Positions 24,486 to 34,109 are shown, counted from the first letter of the stretch. The stretch: DNA of 54,006 nucleotides from an uncultured Bacteroidota bacterium (GCA_902593075.1 CACJHA010000006.1:1-54006); one strand, 5' to 3'. Notes: a model not told the origin generated them from the letters alone. Numbers and translations are program-made.

Positions 24486-26021
24486 ATGAGAAATTATATA
24501 TATCTGATAATTATAACAGGTAGTGTACTTTTTTTAATTTATAATTTCAAGAATTTAGGCAATAATTTTTTTGGGTCTTCTAATAATCCGGAAAAGAAAA
24601 TTGAAAACTTCTATTACTACTTAAAAAATTATTATGTAGACAAAATAGATTTGGATAGTCTTTCTAGTGAAATTATAAAAGATGTTGTAAAAAGATTAGA
24701 CCCTCATTCTTTTTATATTTCAAAAAACGAGTTACCTATTGTCAATGAAAGTATGAGGGGAAGTTTTGAAGGAATTGGAGTAAACTTTTTTTTCATAAAT
24801 GATACGGTTTCTATCATAAGAGTTTTGAAAGGCAGTCCAGCTGAAAAATTTGGTTTAATGGCAGGGGATAGAATCCTAATGAGCGATAGGGATACCCTTT
24901 ATGGCAAAAACCTGTCAAATCAAAAAATCTTAGATAAAATCAAAGGGCCAAAAGATTCAAAGATTAATCTTGAAATCTTCAGACCTAGTTCCGCTGAAAA
25001 ATTTAAGATAAATATTGAGAGAGGAAAGGTCGAAATCGGGTCAGTTTTTTTTTATGAATTAAATGAGGATATAGGATATATTAAAATTGACAGATTTATT
25101 AAAGATACCGATGTTGATTTTAAATTGGCTATTGAAAATTTTAATGAAAAGGGGATTAAGAAACTTGTTTTGGATTTAAGAGATAACCCTGGTGGTTACT
25201 TGTTTTCAGCTGAGAAAATATCTGATATATTCTTGGAAAAAGATCAAAAAATTGTGATTGTTAAATCAAGTAAAGGTGAAATAAAAGAAAAACTTGCTTC
25301 GGGAGAAGGAATATTTAAAGACGGAAATATTTGCATTTTAATAAATAAAAACTCCGCTTCTGCAAGTGAGGTTTTAGCTGGCGCCCTACAGGACAATGAT
25401 AGAGCCTTTATAATTGGAGAAACTTCTTTCGGCAAGGGGTTGGTTCAAAATCAATTCCCCTTAGGAGGTAAAGATGCAATTCGCCTTACCGTAGCAAAAT
25501 ATTATACTCCCTCTGGCAGAAGTATTCAAAAACCCTTTAAATCCTATAATGACAATATCGACTACTTGATAAATGATTCAAAAAAGCAATATGATCAACC
25601 TATTGACACAGTAATGTATTATAGTACTAATGGAAAAAAATTATTTACTAAAGGGGGAATTTTACCTGATAAAATTTTACCTAATACTGAAGCTGAAGCC
25701 GGAAATATTAGTTATCAAATTATAGGGAATCAACTCAATCGTATGGTTTTTGAGGAGGTAGATAAAAACCGCAAATTTTATTCTCAACTAAAAAAAGAAG
25801 ATGTCTTAAAAGATGAATTTATAGACAAATCAAAATGGATTGAACTTTTAAATGTATTATCTAAAAAAAACAAAATAGATTTGAAATCTAGTGACTATGA
25901 AACTGTTATTAATAGTATTAAATCTATTTTAGTTTTTCAACTTTTTGACAGAAAAACACAGATTGAAATAAATAATATCAAAGACCCTTATATATTTGAG
26001 GCAATAAAAATTTTGAAATAG
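24486..26021 (+). CDS. S41 C-terminal processing peptidase (Ctp/Prc-like)
   Basis: Periplasmic processing protease, anchored by an N-terminal hydrophobic segment (residues 4-21). A PDZ domain spans about 90-170 (GSFEGIGVNFFF through GSPAEKFGLMAGDRI). The S41 core has LDLRDNPGGYL, then NSASASEVLAGAL with nucleophile Ser292 and FGKGLVQ with general-base Lys317; the 25-residue spacing equals that of known Ctp proteases. A C-terminal helical extension completes the 511 residues. Substrates are probably periplasmic or lipoprotein C-termini. Confidence 0.93.
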   Translation: MRNYIYLIIITGSVLFLIYNFKNLGNNFFGSSNNPEKKIENFYYYLKNYYVDKIDLDSLSSEIIKDVVKRLDPHSFYISKNELPIVNESMRGSFEGIGVNFFFINDTVSIIRVLKGSPAEKFGLMAGDRILMSDRDTLYGKNLSNQKILDKIKGPKDSKINLEIFRPSSAEKFKINIERGKVEIGSVFFYELNEDIGYIKIDRFIKDTDVDFKLAIENFNEKGIKKLVLDLRDNPGGYLFSAEKISDIFLEKDQKIVIVKSSKGEIKEKLASGEGIFKDGNICILINKNSASASEVLAGALQDNDRAFIIGETSFGKGLVQNQFPLGGKDAIRLTVAKYYTPSGRSIQKPFKSYNDNIDYLINDSKKQYDQPIDTVMYYSTNGKKLFTKGGILPDKILPNTEAEAGNISYQIIGNQLNRMVFEEVDKNRKFYSQLKKEDVLKDEFIDKSKWIELLNVLSKKNKIDLKSSDYETVINSIKSILVFQLFDRKTQIEINNIKDPYIFEAIKILK

Positions 26022-26028
26022 TATTAGT

Positions 26029-26232
26029 TCAGTCCCCCTTCTTTTTAAGACGTTTTATCTTAAGTGATAACAGAAGTATTAATAGAAGTAAAAAAGAGCA
26101 TAGAGAAGAAAAAACTCCAATTACAGCTATTAAACTCTCGTTTACAAGAGGATCATCAAAGTCAATTAAAAAAGCATTGAAGATCAGCATGCCAATTGAA
26201 ATTAAAATAAATACCCAAATCAAATTTTTCAT
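26029..26232 (-). CDS. Small two-helix membrane protein
   Basis: A 67-residue protein with two predicted membrane segments (about 4-21 and 35-57), joined by a short acidic loop (DFDDPLVNES) and ending in a lysine-rich tail. The ATG at 26232 is used because a TAnnTTTG element (minus-strand TAAATTTG, 26258-26251) lies just upstream and overlaps the alternative TTG at 26253. Similar small proteins occur in other flavobacteria as far as I recall. Function is unknown. Confidence 0.65.
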   Translation of the reverse strand: MKNLIWVFILISIGMLIFNAFLIDFDDPLVNESLIAVIGVFSSLCSFLLLLILLLSLKIKRLKKKGD

Positions 26233-26284
26233 CTTACATTTAATATGTTCCAAATTTATCTAATTATTTTAATTTTATTTAAGG

Positions 26285-26854
26285 ATGATTAAAATTGATG
26301 ATGTTATTGTTTCTGACGAAGTATTAGAAAAAAAATTTATTTGCGATATAAATAGTTGTAAAGGGCAGTGTTGCGTAAAAGGGGATGCAGGAGCTCCTTT
26401 GGAAAAAGAGGATATAAAAAAATTAAAGAAGAATTACAAACACATCAAACCATACATGACCAAAAAAGGTATTGATGAAGTTGAAAAAAAAGGTCTTTAT
26501 GTTAGAGGCTTAGACGGAGATTTAGAGACACCAATAATTAACGGTAAAGAATGTGCATATGCTTTTTTTGATGAAAAAGGCGTAGCACTATGCTCAATCC
26601 AAAAATCATTTGAGGACAAAAAAATCAATTGGGAAAAACCAATTTCGTGTGGTTTGTACCCTCTAAGAGTAAAAAAATATAATTCTTTCACGGCCATTAA
26701 CTATCACAACTGGAGTATTTGCAAATCTGCTTGTAGTTTGGGAAAAAAAAATAAAGTTTATGTGTTCCAATTTTTAAAAAATAGCATTACCAAAAAGTTT
26801 GGATCTGAGTGGTATGAAAAACTAGAGAAGATTTTTAAAAAGAAAATTAATTAA
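26285..26854 (+). CDS. DUF3109 family cysteine-rich protein
   Basis: A 189-residue protein of the DUF3109 family. Conserved cysteines are CDINSCKGQCCVKGDAG near the start, a central CSIQ, then PISCGLYPLR and ICKSACSLG. The pattern resembles metal-binding CxxxxCC proteins of the YkgJ/flagellin-N-methylase type and may hold an iron-sulfur cluster or zinc (inferred). Function is not known. It stands alone on the plus strand between a small membrane protein and the nrd leader. Confidence 0.85.
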   Translation: MIKIDDVIVSDEVLEKKFICDINSCKGQCCVKGDAGAPLEKEDIKKLKKNYKHIKPYMTKKGIDEVEKKGLYVRGLDGDLETPIINGKECAYAFFDEKGVALCSIQKSFEDKKINWEKPISCGLYPLRVKKYNSFTAINYHNWSICKSACSLGKKNKVYVFQFLKNSITKKFGSEWYEKLEKIFKKKIN

Positions 26855-27307
26855 AAGAACTGAAAAGAAAGTATTGGACGGTTAGTTTTTGAAATTTGTA
26901 TCTTTCACCAGTGCCGTTAAAAACGGGTTATCGGACAGCTAAAAATTTATAATTTTTGTTTTTGGGATTTTTAAAGTAACACGACTTATAGAATTAAATT
27001 CAAAATGCAATTAAAACAACTCTATTTGACGTTTTCCATCTTTTCTAACAAAAACGGGGTTTCACAGAGGATTAAATTCCTAAAGTGTTGTGTATTAATT
27101 AATTAAAAAAAAGTTCAAAATTAAGTTTTTTTAAAAAAATCTGTTTTTTGTTAAAAACTAGCCATCATTGTGGAAAAGTTGGTCTTTCAATTCTGATAAA
27201 ATTTTTGAAATATTTGTTAGTACAAAATTGTCGATAATTCTTTAAGTAAAATTCTTTTCAATTTAATCAAAATTGAAGGGCTATTTTTTGGAGCTAATTT
27301 TAAAAAA
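26855..27307 (+). other. 453-bp non-coding leader upstream of nrdB
   Basis: The longest gene-free stretch in the window; elsewhere gaps are mostly below 200 bp. It is AT-rich with no credible ORF. It holds TGTGGAAAA (27169-27177), which fits the degenerate DnaA-box consensus, two copies of AAAAACGGG near 26919-26927 and 27050-27058, and a terminator-like inverted repeat at 27254-27289. No convincing NrdR box or known riboswitch was recognised. Its size suggests regulation of ribonucleotide reductase or an unannotated RNA. Confidence 0.5.
27254..27289 (+). promoter_or_regulatory. Inverted repeat with T-run before nrdB (attenuator or operator)
   Basis: TTCAATTT (27257-27264) and AAATTGAA (27270-27277) are perfect complements around a 5-nt loop. 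Three further pairs, two of them G-U, extend the RNA stem to 11 bp (27254-27280). The sequence CTATTTTTT follows, ending 18 nt before the nrdB ATG. It could be an intrinsic terminator acting as an attenuator, or an operator beside a near-consensus -7 element (TATTTTTTG, 27282-27290, one base longer than TAnnTTTG). Confidence 0.45.
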
Positions 27308-28582
27308 ATGAAGATAGAACATATAATCAAAAGAGACTTCACCACCAGAGTTTATGACCTAAACAAGATCACAGGTGCTATTGAAAAGGCAATGGATGCT
27401 GTAGGGGTTGGTAATAAACAGAATGCGGAGGATATAGCTCTACTAGTAAATCAAAAACTACTTGATAGAAAAAAAATAGAACCAGAGTATATTCCAACCA
27501 TTGAACAGGTTCAAGATACAGTTGAGACCAAACTAATGGAAAGTCAGTTTCCCGAAGTAGCAAAGGCCTATATTCTATATCGAAACAAAAGAAGTCAACA
27601 AAGACAAACCGATATCTTCGAAAAACGAATCAATTTAAAACCATATGAGTATCCAAATTTGTATGAATATGTTCCGGCTATAAGACATTCTTATTGGATT
27701 CATTCCGAATTCAATTTTACAAGTGACATTCAAGATTTTAAATCAAGATTATCTCCAGTTGAAAAAAATGCCATCAAAAATACCATGCTTGCAATATCTC
27801 AAATAGAGGTCGCAGTAAAGTCTTTCTGGGGAGACCTCTATCATAGGATTCCTAAACCAGAGGTTGGATCTGTAGGATCAACCTTTGCTGAAAGTGAAGT
27901 TCGTCATGCAGATGCCTACTCCCATTTACTGGAAATTTTGGGGCTTAATTCAGAGTTTAGTGAGCTTAAGAAGAAACCCGCAATAATGAAGAGAGTTCGT
28001 TATTTGGAAACTGCTCTTAGAAATTCCAAAAGCGATGACAATAGAGAATACGCAGAGGCGATTCTTCTGTTTTCATTATTTATTGAACACGTTTCGTTGT
28101 TTTCACAGTTCCTGATTATAATGGCTTTCAACAAACATAAAAATATGCTTAAAGGTATTTCAAATGTTGTAGAGGCAACTTCCAAAGAAGAACAAATCCA
28201 CGGAGATTTCGGAATTGATCTAATTAAAATTCTTCAAAAGGAGAACCCCGAATGGTTTACCTCAGACTACAACAAAAATATACACGAGCTATGCAAACAA
28301 GCTTATGAGGCTGAAAAAGAGGTAGTAGATTGGATTTTTGAAGACGGTGAACTTGACTTTTTGCCTAAGTCAGTAGTTAATGAGTTTTTAAAAAATAGAT
28401 TTAATAACTCTTTAGAAAGCATTGGAATTGAAAAAGCTTTCGAAATAGACCAAGAACTGGTTTCCCAAACTGAATGGTTTGATGATGAAATCATAGGAAC
28501 CAAGCATGGAGACTTTTTTGTAAAACGTTCTATAAATTATAGTAAAAGAACACAAAGTATAACGAGTGATGACCTATTCTAA
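27308..28582 (+). CDS. nrdB: Ribonucleotide reductase radical subunit with N-terminal ATP-cone (class Id-like NrdB)
   Basis: Small subunit that generates the oxidant for nucleotide reduction. Residues 1-100 form an ATP-cone (VYDLNKITGAIEKAMDAVGV), normally found on NrdA; in Leeuwenhoekiella blandensis such a cone on NrdB provides overall activity control. The ferritin-like core follows, with predicted metal ligands Glu167, Glu197, His200, Glu260, Glu295 and His298. A Tyr is kept at the radical position (Tyr204 in EVRHADAY), as in the Flavobacterium johnsoniae dimanganese class Id enzyme, where it is not oxidised. 424 residues. Lies 3 nt before nrdA. The subclass is inferred from similarity. 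Confidence 0.95.
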   Translation: MKIEHIIKRDFTTRVYDLNKITGAIEKAMDAVGVGNKQNAEDIALLVNQKLLDRKKIEPEYIPTIEQVQDTVETKLMESQFPEVAKAYILYRNKRSQQRQTDIFEKRINLKPYEYPNLYEYVPAIRHSYWIHSEFNFTSDIQDFKSRLSPVEKNAIKNTMLAISQIEVAVKSFWGDLYHRIPKPEVGSVGSTFAESEVRHADAYSHLLEILGLNSEFSELKKKPAIMKRVRYLETALRNSKSDDNREYAEAILLFSLFIEHVSLFSQFLIIMAFNKHKNMLKGISNVVEATSKEEQIHGDFGIDLIKILQKENPEWFTSDYNKNIHELCKQAYEAEKEVVDWIFEDGELDFLPKSVVNEFLKNRFNNSLESIGIEKAFEIDQELVSQTEWFDDEIIGTKHGDFFVKRSINYSKRTQSITSDDLF

Positions 28583-28585
28583 AAA

Positions 28586-30361
28586 ATGCAGAAAAAACTA
28601 AAAACCAAGGAGGAACAAAAAAATTCATATCAACATTTAGTCCAAGCCAGAAAAGAGGCCAGGGAGTCTAATCTAACTTCAAAAACATCATTTGAATGGC
28701 TTAACGATAATAGTAGAAGGTTTTTAGCTGCTGGGTATTTAGGAGAAGGAATAAGCGCCGAGGATCGTATAGCAAATATTGCTAAAAGAGCAGAAGAAAT
28801 TTTAGAGATGCCCGGTTTTGCTGATAAGTTTTACAATTACATGTCGGAAGGGTATTATTCACTAGCATCTCCAGTATGGTCAAACTTCGGTAAAGAACGC
28901 GGCTTACCAATTAGCTGCTTTGGTTCTCATATTGATGATGACATTGGAAATATTTTGTACACTCAATCCGAGGTAGGAATGATGTCAAAATTAGGCGGAG
29001 GAACTTCTGGTTATTTTGGTAAAATCAGGCACAGAGGTGCAGAGATTAAAAATAATGGAGAGGCTTCAGGAGCAGTTCACGTTATGAGACTATTTGAATC
29101 TATGGTTGATGTCGTAAGCCAAGGCTCGGTAAGAAGAGGTCGTTTCTCACCATATCTCCCAGTTGATCATCCAGATATTATGGAATTTTTGGAAATAGGT
29201 ACAGAAGGAAACCCTATCCAAGAATTGACCCATGGCGTCACCGTCACCAATGACTGGATGCAAGAAATGATTGATGGTGATGTTGAAAAAAGGACCGTTT
29301 GGGCAAAAGTCATACAAAGTCGTGGAGAAATGGGATATCCATATATCTTTTTTACAGATAATGCAAACAATGGTGCCGCAGATGTTTACAAGGACAAAAA
29401 GTTGCCGATTTATGCTAGCAACTTATGCACAGAAATCATGTTACCTTCCGATCATAATTGGTCATTTGTCTGTGTTTTATCAAGTATAAATCTCTTGCAT
29501 TACGATAAATGGAAAAACACCGATGCCATTGAAACAATGATTTATTTTTTAGATACTCTAGTTACAGAGTTTATAGAAAAATTGGATAGCTATAAAAATT
29601 CACCTGATAGAGATGACCAACAAACATTTCTATTTATGGAAAGAGCGTATAATTTCGCAAAAGAAAATAGAGCTCTTGGAATGGGAGTTTTAGGATGGCA
29701 TTCTTTGTTGCAATCTAAGATGCATGCCTTTGATAGCCAAGAGGCGTATGACTTAAATAGTGAGATTTTTAGAACAATAAAAGAAAAGTCATATAAAGCT
29801 TCAGAATACTTGGCAACTAAGTTTGGAGAACCAAAACTACTAAAAGGTTATGGGAGAAGAAATACAACTTTAAATGCGATTGCTCCGACAACATCATCTG
29901 CGTTTATCTTAGGTCAGGTTTCTCAAGGCATAGAGCCAGTGTGGTCAAATATCTATGTTAAAGATATCGCAAAAATTAAAGTAACTGTTAAAAACCCATT
30001 TTTAATAGAACTCCTTAAAGAGAAAGGGATGGATACTCCAGAGGTATGGAAAAGCATAAGAGATAGAGATGGTTCTGTCCAACACCTTGAGTTCTTATCT
30101 GAAAACGAAAAAGAGGTATTTAAGACTTACTCTGAAATTGATCAGATGGCTATAATTTATCAAGCCGCGAATAGGCAAAATCATTTAGATCAAGGCCAAT
30201 CCTTGAATATTATTATACATCCAGATACCAGCACTAAAGAGATTAATAAGATTCACATCACAGCATGGAAACTTGGGCTTAAATCTTTGTACTACCAGCA
30301 TAGTATGAATGCTGCTCAAAAGTTCAAACAAAAGAAAGATTGTGAAAGCTGTGAGGGTTAA
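28586..30361 (+). CDS. nrdA: Ribonucleoside-diphosphate reductase catalytic subunit (cone-less NrdA)
   Basis: Catalytic subunit reducing ribonucleoside diphosphates. SNLCTEIML holds the thiyl-radical Cys281 with Asn279 and Glu283; the redox pair is Cys111 (PISCFGSH) and Cys296 (FVCVLSS); Tyr569-Tyr570 (SLYYQHSMN) continue the radical path; the C-terminal DCESCEG gives the shuttle cysteines 586 and 589. At 591 residues it is shorter than E. coli NrdA and lacks an N-terminal ATP-cone, which is carried by NrdB instead. The gene order nrdB-nrdA with a 3-nt gap implies one transcript. Confidence 0.97.
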   Translation: MQKKLKTKEEQKNSYQHLVQARKEARESNLTSKTSFEWLNDNSRRFLAAGYLGEGISAEDRIANIAKRAEEILEMPGFADKFYNYMSEGYYSLASPVWSNFGKERGLPISCFGSHIDDDIGNILYTQSEVGMMSKLGGGTSGYFGKIRHRGAEIKNNGEASGAVHVMRLFESMVDVVSQGSVRRGRFSPYLPVDHPDIMEFLEIGTEGNPIQELTHGVTVTNDWMQEMIDGDVEKRTVWAKVIQSRGEMGYPYIFFTDNANNGAADVYKDKKLPIYASNLCTEIMLPSDHNWSFVCVLSSINLLHYDKWKNTDAIETMIYFLDTLVTEFIEKLDSYKNSPDRDDQQTFLFMERAYNFAKENRALGMGVLGWHSLLQSKMHAFDSQEAYDLNSEIFRTIKEKSYKASEYLATKFGEPKLLKGYGRRNTTLNAIAPTTSSAFILGQVSQGIEPVWSNIYVKDIAKIKVTVKNPFLIELLKEKGMDTPEVWKSIRDRDGSVQHLEFLSENEKEVFKTYSEIDQMAIIYQAANRQNHLDQGQSLNIIIHPDTSTKEINKIHITAWKLGLKSLYYQHSMNAAQKFKQKKDCESCEG

Positions 30362-30464
30362 ATTACGTTAACCTCATTTTAATTTAAATTATTTAGGAGT
30401 CCCCGAGAATCTTATACTGAACTATGATAATTTTCTATCGACTAGACAGTAGATTTAAATAAAA

Positions 30465-32738
30465 TTAAACTCCGTTGATTTGTTTGTATGTGTTGTAAAA
30501 CTCCTCAACTATATTTATTTTAATTTTAGAAATATCTTTTGTTTTGAGTAGTATGTTAAAATATAGTGTGGTATTTCTTGGACTAGTTTCAACTTTTCGA
30601 GTAAGTTCAATTTGAGCATTTATTTTCTTTTGAATCATCTCTTTAATTTTGTCTCGTGTTGCTAATATTTTTTCAATTTCTATAACTGAATTGTTATCAA
30701 ATGTTTCCATAGAGTCCTTAAAAATAGATTTTGTAAACTCATGAATTTCTCTAAGATCTCTAATTTGAGATAATTTCAACTTTTGATGGTCATTATTGAT
30801 GTGTTTGTGACTTTTTGTAATTATATATTCAAGGTCACTTGCTAAGTCCTGGATATCACTTAGTAGAACGATGTAAAAATTACTTGCTGATAAACTTGGT
30901 TCGTCGAGATTTTTAACAAAATAAAAAATATTTTCCCTTAAATCTTCGACTTCATTGTTAAGCCTTTTAATATTTTTCTTACCCTTTTTAAGGATAGTTA
31001 TTTCATGTTTAGATAACCCCTCAATTAGGTTTCCAAATATTAAATCTACTCTTTTGAAAAACTTTATTATGTTTCCAGAACTCTCTTCCATAACTCCTTT
31101 CATGGATTTACTCTCAGCTTTTAGAATCTTATCTCTATCCACTTCCATTTCTTCATTTCGGTGAGCGATAAAGTTCTTTCCAACGATAAGTAAAATAATA
31201 AATAGAATAATTGCTATAGCTTGGAAGCCTCCAATATGAATTAGCGAAACTATAATTCCAGAAACTATAAAGGCTGTAATTGCAGTTAGAAACCATCCAG
31301 CAATCACACTGATTACTCCTGACACCCTGTATACAGCACTATCTCTTCCCCAAGCCCTATCTGCTAAAGATGTTCCCATCGCTACCATAAAAGTCACATA
31401 AGTTGTTGAAAGAGGTAATTTGTATGAGGTAGCAATAGATATTAAAATAGATGCCACAGCTAGATTTACACAGGCTCTAAGCATATCAAAAGATGGAGCC
31501 TCAGGGTCATTTACAAACTTTTTCTGATCAGCTGACCCAGAAAATTGAAGTTCTATTTTCTTTTTTAATTTTTCTGGTAATAAGCCCTCTAAAATGACAG
31601 ATATCTTCTGAAAAAATTTAACAATGAATTTTGAAAACAATGAGGGCTGAAATCTTTCCTTTATATAACCTTGATTTGCAAGATCTAACTCAGTTTTCAT
31701 CACTTTTCTGGCTTTTGAAGAAAACCAGAGGGTTAGAACCATTACCAAACCAGATAAAATCAAAAATGCAGCAGGAGTAGGGACTTTTGCCGACATAGCC
31801 TCCATGCTGAATTGAGAAGCGTTTACTCCTGAGGATATCCAAGCCTCGTACGACTGATAGGCCGCAATAGGGACGCCTATAAAATTGACTAAATCATTTC
31901 CAGCAAAAGCAAGCGCTAAGGCAAATGTTCCGACACCGATAATTACTTTGTAAATATTCGCTTTAAAAAATTTGATTAAACTATAAGATAAACCACACCA
32001 AAAAATAAAATTGAGTATGCTTACTTTTAACACCTCCAATTCAATGAAATCTTTAATATTCATTCCTCCAATTATATCAAATTTTAAGCCTGCCCATGGA
32101 GTCCCTTTGATTCCTTTCATAAGGATAAAATACGTAATTGCAGAAAGTGCTATTCCTGAAAATAGAACGCTTACCCATAATGGTTTTTTCTCAAATTCGT
32201 AGGTGAGAAATATTCTACATATCCATTGTACTATAGCTCCAATAGTCAAAGCGACAATTATTGAAAGTACAATACCCGATATTATTTGTATCGCTTTAGA
32301 AGTGTTTATATAATTTATTAGATCAGAAATTTCTCCAGATGAAGAAGTGATTTTTATTAATGACATGAAAACGGCAGCTCCAAGTAATTCAAATACAATA
32401 GAAACTGTAGTTGAAGTTGGCATTCCAAGGGTATTGAAAAAATCTAAAAGCAAAATATCCGTTAACATAACGGCTGTAAATATTAGTATGATTTCATCAA
32501 AATAAAATTCACCGGGATTAAAAATACCTTTTCTAGCCACTTCCATAAGGCCACTTGAGAAGAAGGCGCCGAATGCGACACCTAAACCAGCCAGTATCAT
32601 GATGGTCCTTAGGGATATAGCCTTTGATCCAACTGCAGAATTCAAAAAATTTACTGCGTCATTACTTACACCTACAATTAAATCTCCTATGGCTAAAACC
32701 GCTAAAACAATAACTAATAATAAGTATAAATTCTCCAT
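30465..32738 (-). CDS. Pit family inorganic phosphate transporter with long C-terminal domain
   Basis: Low-affinity phosphate permease of 757 residues. The duplicated PiT signatures are seen as VGVSNDAVNFLNSAVGSKA near the N-terminus and FAGNDLVNFIGVPIAAYQS in the middle; PTSTTVSIVFELLGAA and KLPLSTTYVTFMVAMGTSLADRAWG are further conserved blocks. After about ten membrane segments there is a charged helical tail of about 220 residues (from about 535) resembling PhoU/DUF47 regulators, as in other Bacteroidota PiT proteins. It lies 3 bp downstream of the porin gene, so they form a phosphate-uptake operon. Confidence 0.92.
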   Translation of the reverse strand: MENLYLLLVIVLAVLAIGDLIVGVSNDAVNFLNSAVGSKAISLRTIMILAGLGVAFGAFFSSGLMEVARKGIFNPGEFYFDEIILIFTAVMLTDILLLDFFNTLGMPTSTTVSIVFELLGAAVFMSLIKITSSSGEISDLINYINTSKAIQIISGIVLSIIVALTIGAIVQWICRIFLTYEFEKKPLWVSVLFSGIALSAITYFILMKGIKGTPWAGLKFDIIGGMNIKDFIELEVLKVSILNFIFWCGLSYSLIKFFKANIYKVIIGVGTFALALAFAGNDLVNFIGVPIAAYQSYEAWISSGVNASQFSMEAMSAKVPTPAAFLILSGLVMVLTLWFSSKARKVMKTELDLANQGYIKERFQPSLFSKFIVKFFQKISVILEGLLPEKLKKKIELQFSGSADQKKFVNDPEAPSFDMLRACVNLAVASILISIATSYKLPLSTTYVTFMVAMGTSLADRAWGRDSAVYRVSGVISVIAGWFLTAITAFIVSGIIVSLIHIGGFQAIAIILFIILLIVGKNFIAHRNEEMEVDRDKILKAESKSMKGVMEESSGNIIKFFKRVDLIFGNLIEGLSKHEITILKKGKKNIKRLNNEVEDLRENIFYFVKNLDEPSLSASNFYIVLLSDIQDLASDLEYIITKSHKHINNDHQKLKLSQIRDLREIHEFTKSIFKDSMETFDNNSVIEIEKILATRDKIKEMIQKKINAQIELTRKVETSPRNTTLYFNILLKTKDISKIKINIVEEFYNTYKQINGV

Positions 32739-32741
32739 ATT

Positions 32742-33986
32742 TTAAAAGTGAATTTCGAATTGAAGCCTCCAAAATATTTTATTATTTGAATATTTTGAGT
32801 CTTCTTGAGTTACATCAGTTTGAATTTTCAACTTGTGTTTTACAAAATATTTAGATAGTCCAAATGTATATTGTTGAATGTTACTGTTAGAAGTCACAAA
32901 CTCATCGAATTCGACACCTGTATATCTTGCAGAAATTGCAAGTTTTGATGGTAATACATAACCAAAATGTAAGTTTAATGCACTACCTGTATTTACAACA
33001 TCTCCAGTTAAAGTGCTGTCACTATTTCTAGCAAATGGATCGTCTGAGTTTCTGTCTGCATATTCTCCCATTAATGAAAACCCTCGATATTTAAAATGTG
33101 TATTGATAAAGAAAGTTTTTATATCTGTTTCAAAAAGTCCGTAATCTGTTTCCATGTAAGAACCCATATTACTTCTGTTTTTTACCGCGTTGTCATTGTG
33201 ATCATATGCGAATCCGAAATTTAGTTTTGGAGTCTCTTCAAAGTCCAAGTCATCACCCTCGTAGTCGCCTTTACTTTTAAATTCTCCAAAAGGGAGTAGC
33301 TCTAACCTTACGGTATATTGGTGTCCCCCAATATTTCCTCTAGAAATATTCCTTCCTTCTCCTTGTGATATAGCAAAGGTCTCTTTCATTAAGAATTTTT
33401 CACCTATATTAATCTTATGGCCTAATTGTAAACCAAAGTCCCTGTCAATATTGAATTTGCTATTTAAAAGAGATCTGTCTACTAGTGCTAACTTAGCTGA
33501 TGAGATAACTCTTTCAATATTCCCAGGTAATTTTGCTTGTCCAAATTGAATACTCCAATTTCTGTAAAATTTCCATTTTACACTGGCATCTAAAATTATT
33601 CTAGGCGTATCGGAGGTATAGAAGGAGCCACCTGAAATGTCTCTATTTGAAAGAGCTAATTCAATTTTATAGGTAAGTTTAGGATCGTAAGCAAAGCCTT
33701 TAAATTTTAATCTAGATCTTCGTATTAGCGAATTTGACTCGGGGCTACCATATGAGTCACCATCCTCTTTCCAAGTTGTTGATGTCAAGTATTGAACTCT
33801 AGCTGAAAAATTCATAGTCCAAGTACTGTCTTTCCCCTGAATATTTAAAAGACCTTTACCAAATTTAGGGGCACTAACTTCTTGAGAAACAGATGTGAAA
33901 CCAAACATTATTAGCAAAATAAAATTTAAATATCTATTTTTTGAAATTAGTCTATTTGAAATAAAAACGCTAATCTTTGTGAACAT
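32742..33986 (-). CDS. Phosphate-selective porin O/P family outer membrane protein
   Basis: Outer-membrane beta-barrel of 414 residues with an N-terminal signal peptide (hydrophobic NFILLIMFGFTSVSQ, cleavage after about residue 35). NSLIRRSRLKFKGFAYDPKLTYKIELALSNRD and WSIQFGQAKLPGNIERVISS are typical of OprO/OprP-like porins, and the C-terminal strand ends in Phe (LQFEIHF) as expected for barrel insertion. It precedes the Pit transporter by 3 bp: porin for outer-membrane passage, Pit for inner-membrane uptake. No clear Pho-box was recognised upstream. Confidence 0.9.
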   Translation of the reverse strand: MFTKISVFISNRLISKNRYLNFILLIMFGFTSVSQEVSAPKFGKGLLNIQGKDSTWTMNFSARVQYLTSTTWKEDGDSYGSPESNSLIRRSRLKFKGFAYDPKLTYKIELALSNRDISGGSFYTSDTPRIILDASVKWKFYRNWSIQFGQAKLPGNIERVISSAKLALVDRSLLNSKFNIDRDFGLQLGHKINIGEKFLMKETFAISQGEGRNISRGNIGGHQYTVRLELLPFGEFKSKGDYEGDDLDFEETPKLNFGFAYDHNDNAVKNRSNMGSYMETDYGLFETDIKTFFINTHFKYRGFSLMGEYADRNSDDPFARNSDSTLTGDVVNTGSALNLHFGYVLPSKLAISARYTGVEFDEFVTSNSNIQQYTFGLSKYFVKHKLKIQTDVTQEDSKYSNNKIFWRLQFEIHF

Positions 33987-34109
33987 TTAAAATTTAATTA
34001 CTGAACAACAATACAATTATAAAATAATTATTATTACGGAATGTTAACTGAAAGTTACCAAGAGTTTAATATTATATTTAGATAATTATATTATGCACAC
34101 AAAACCTAT

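Noticed and set aside
26914-26926. CCGTT-AAA-AACGG hairpin after the DUF3109 gene
   Set aside because: Only a 5-bp stem and no T-run follows, so not called as a terminator.
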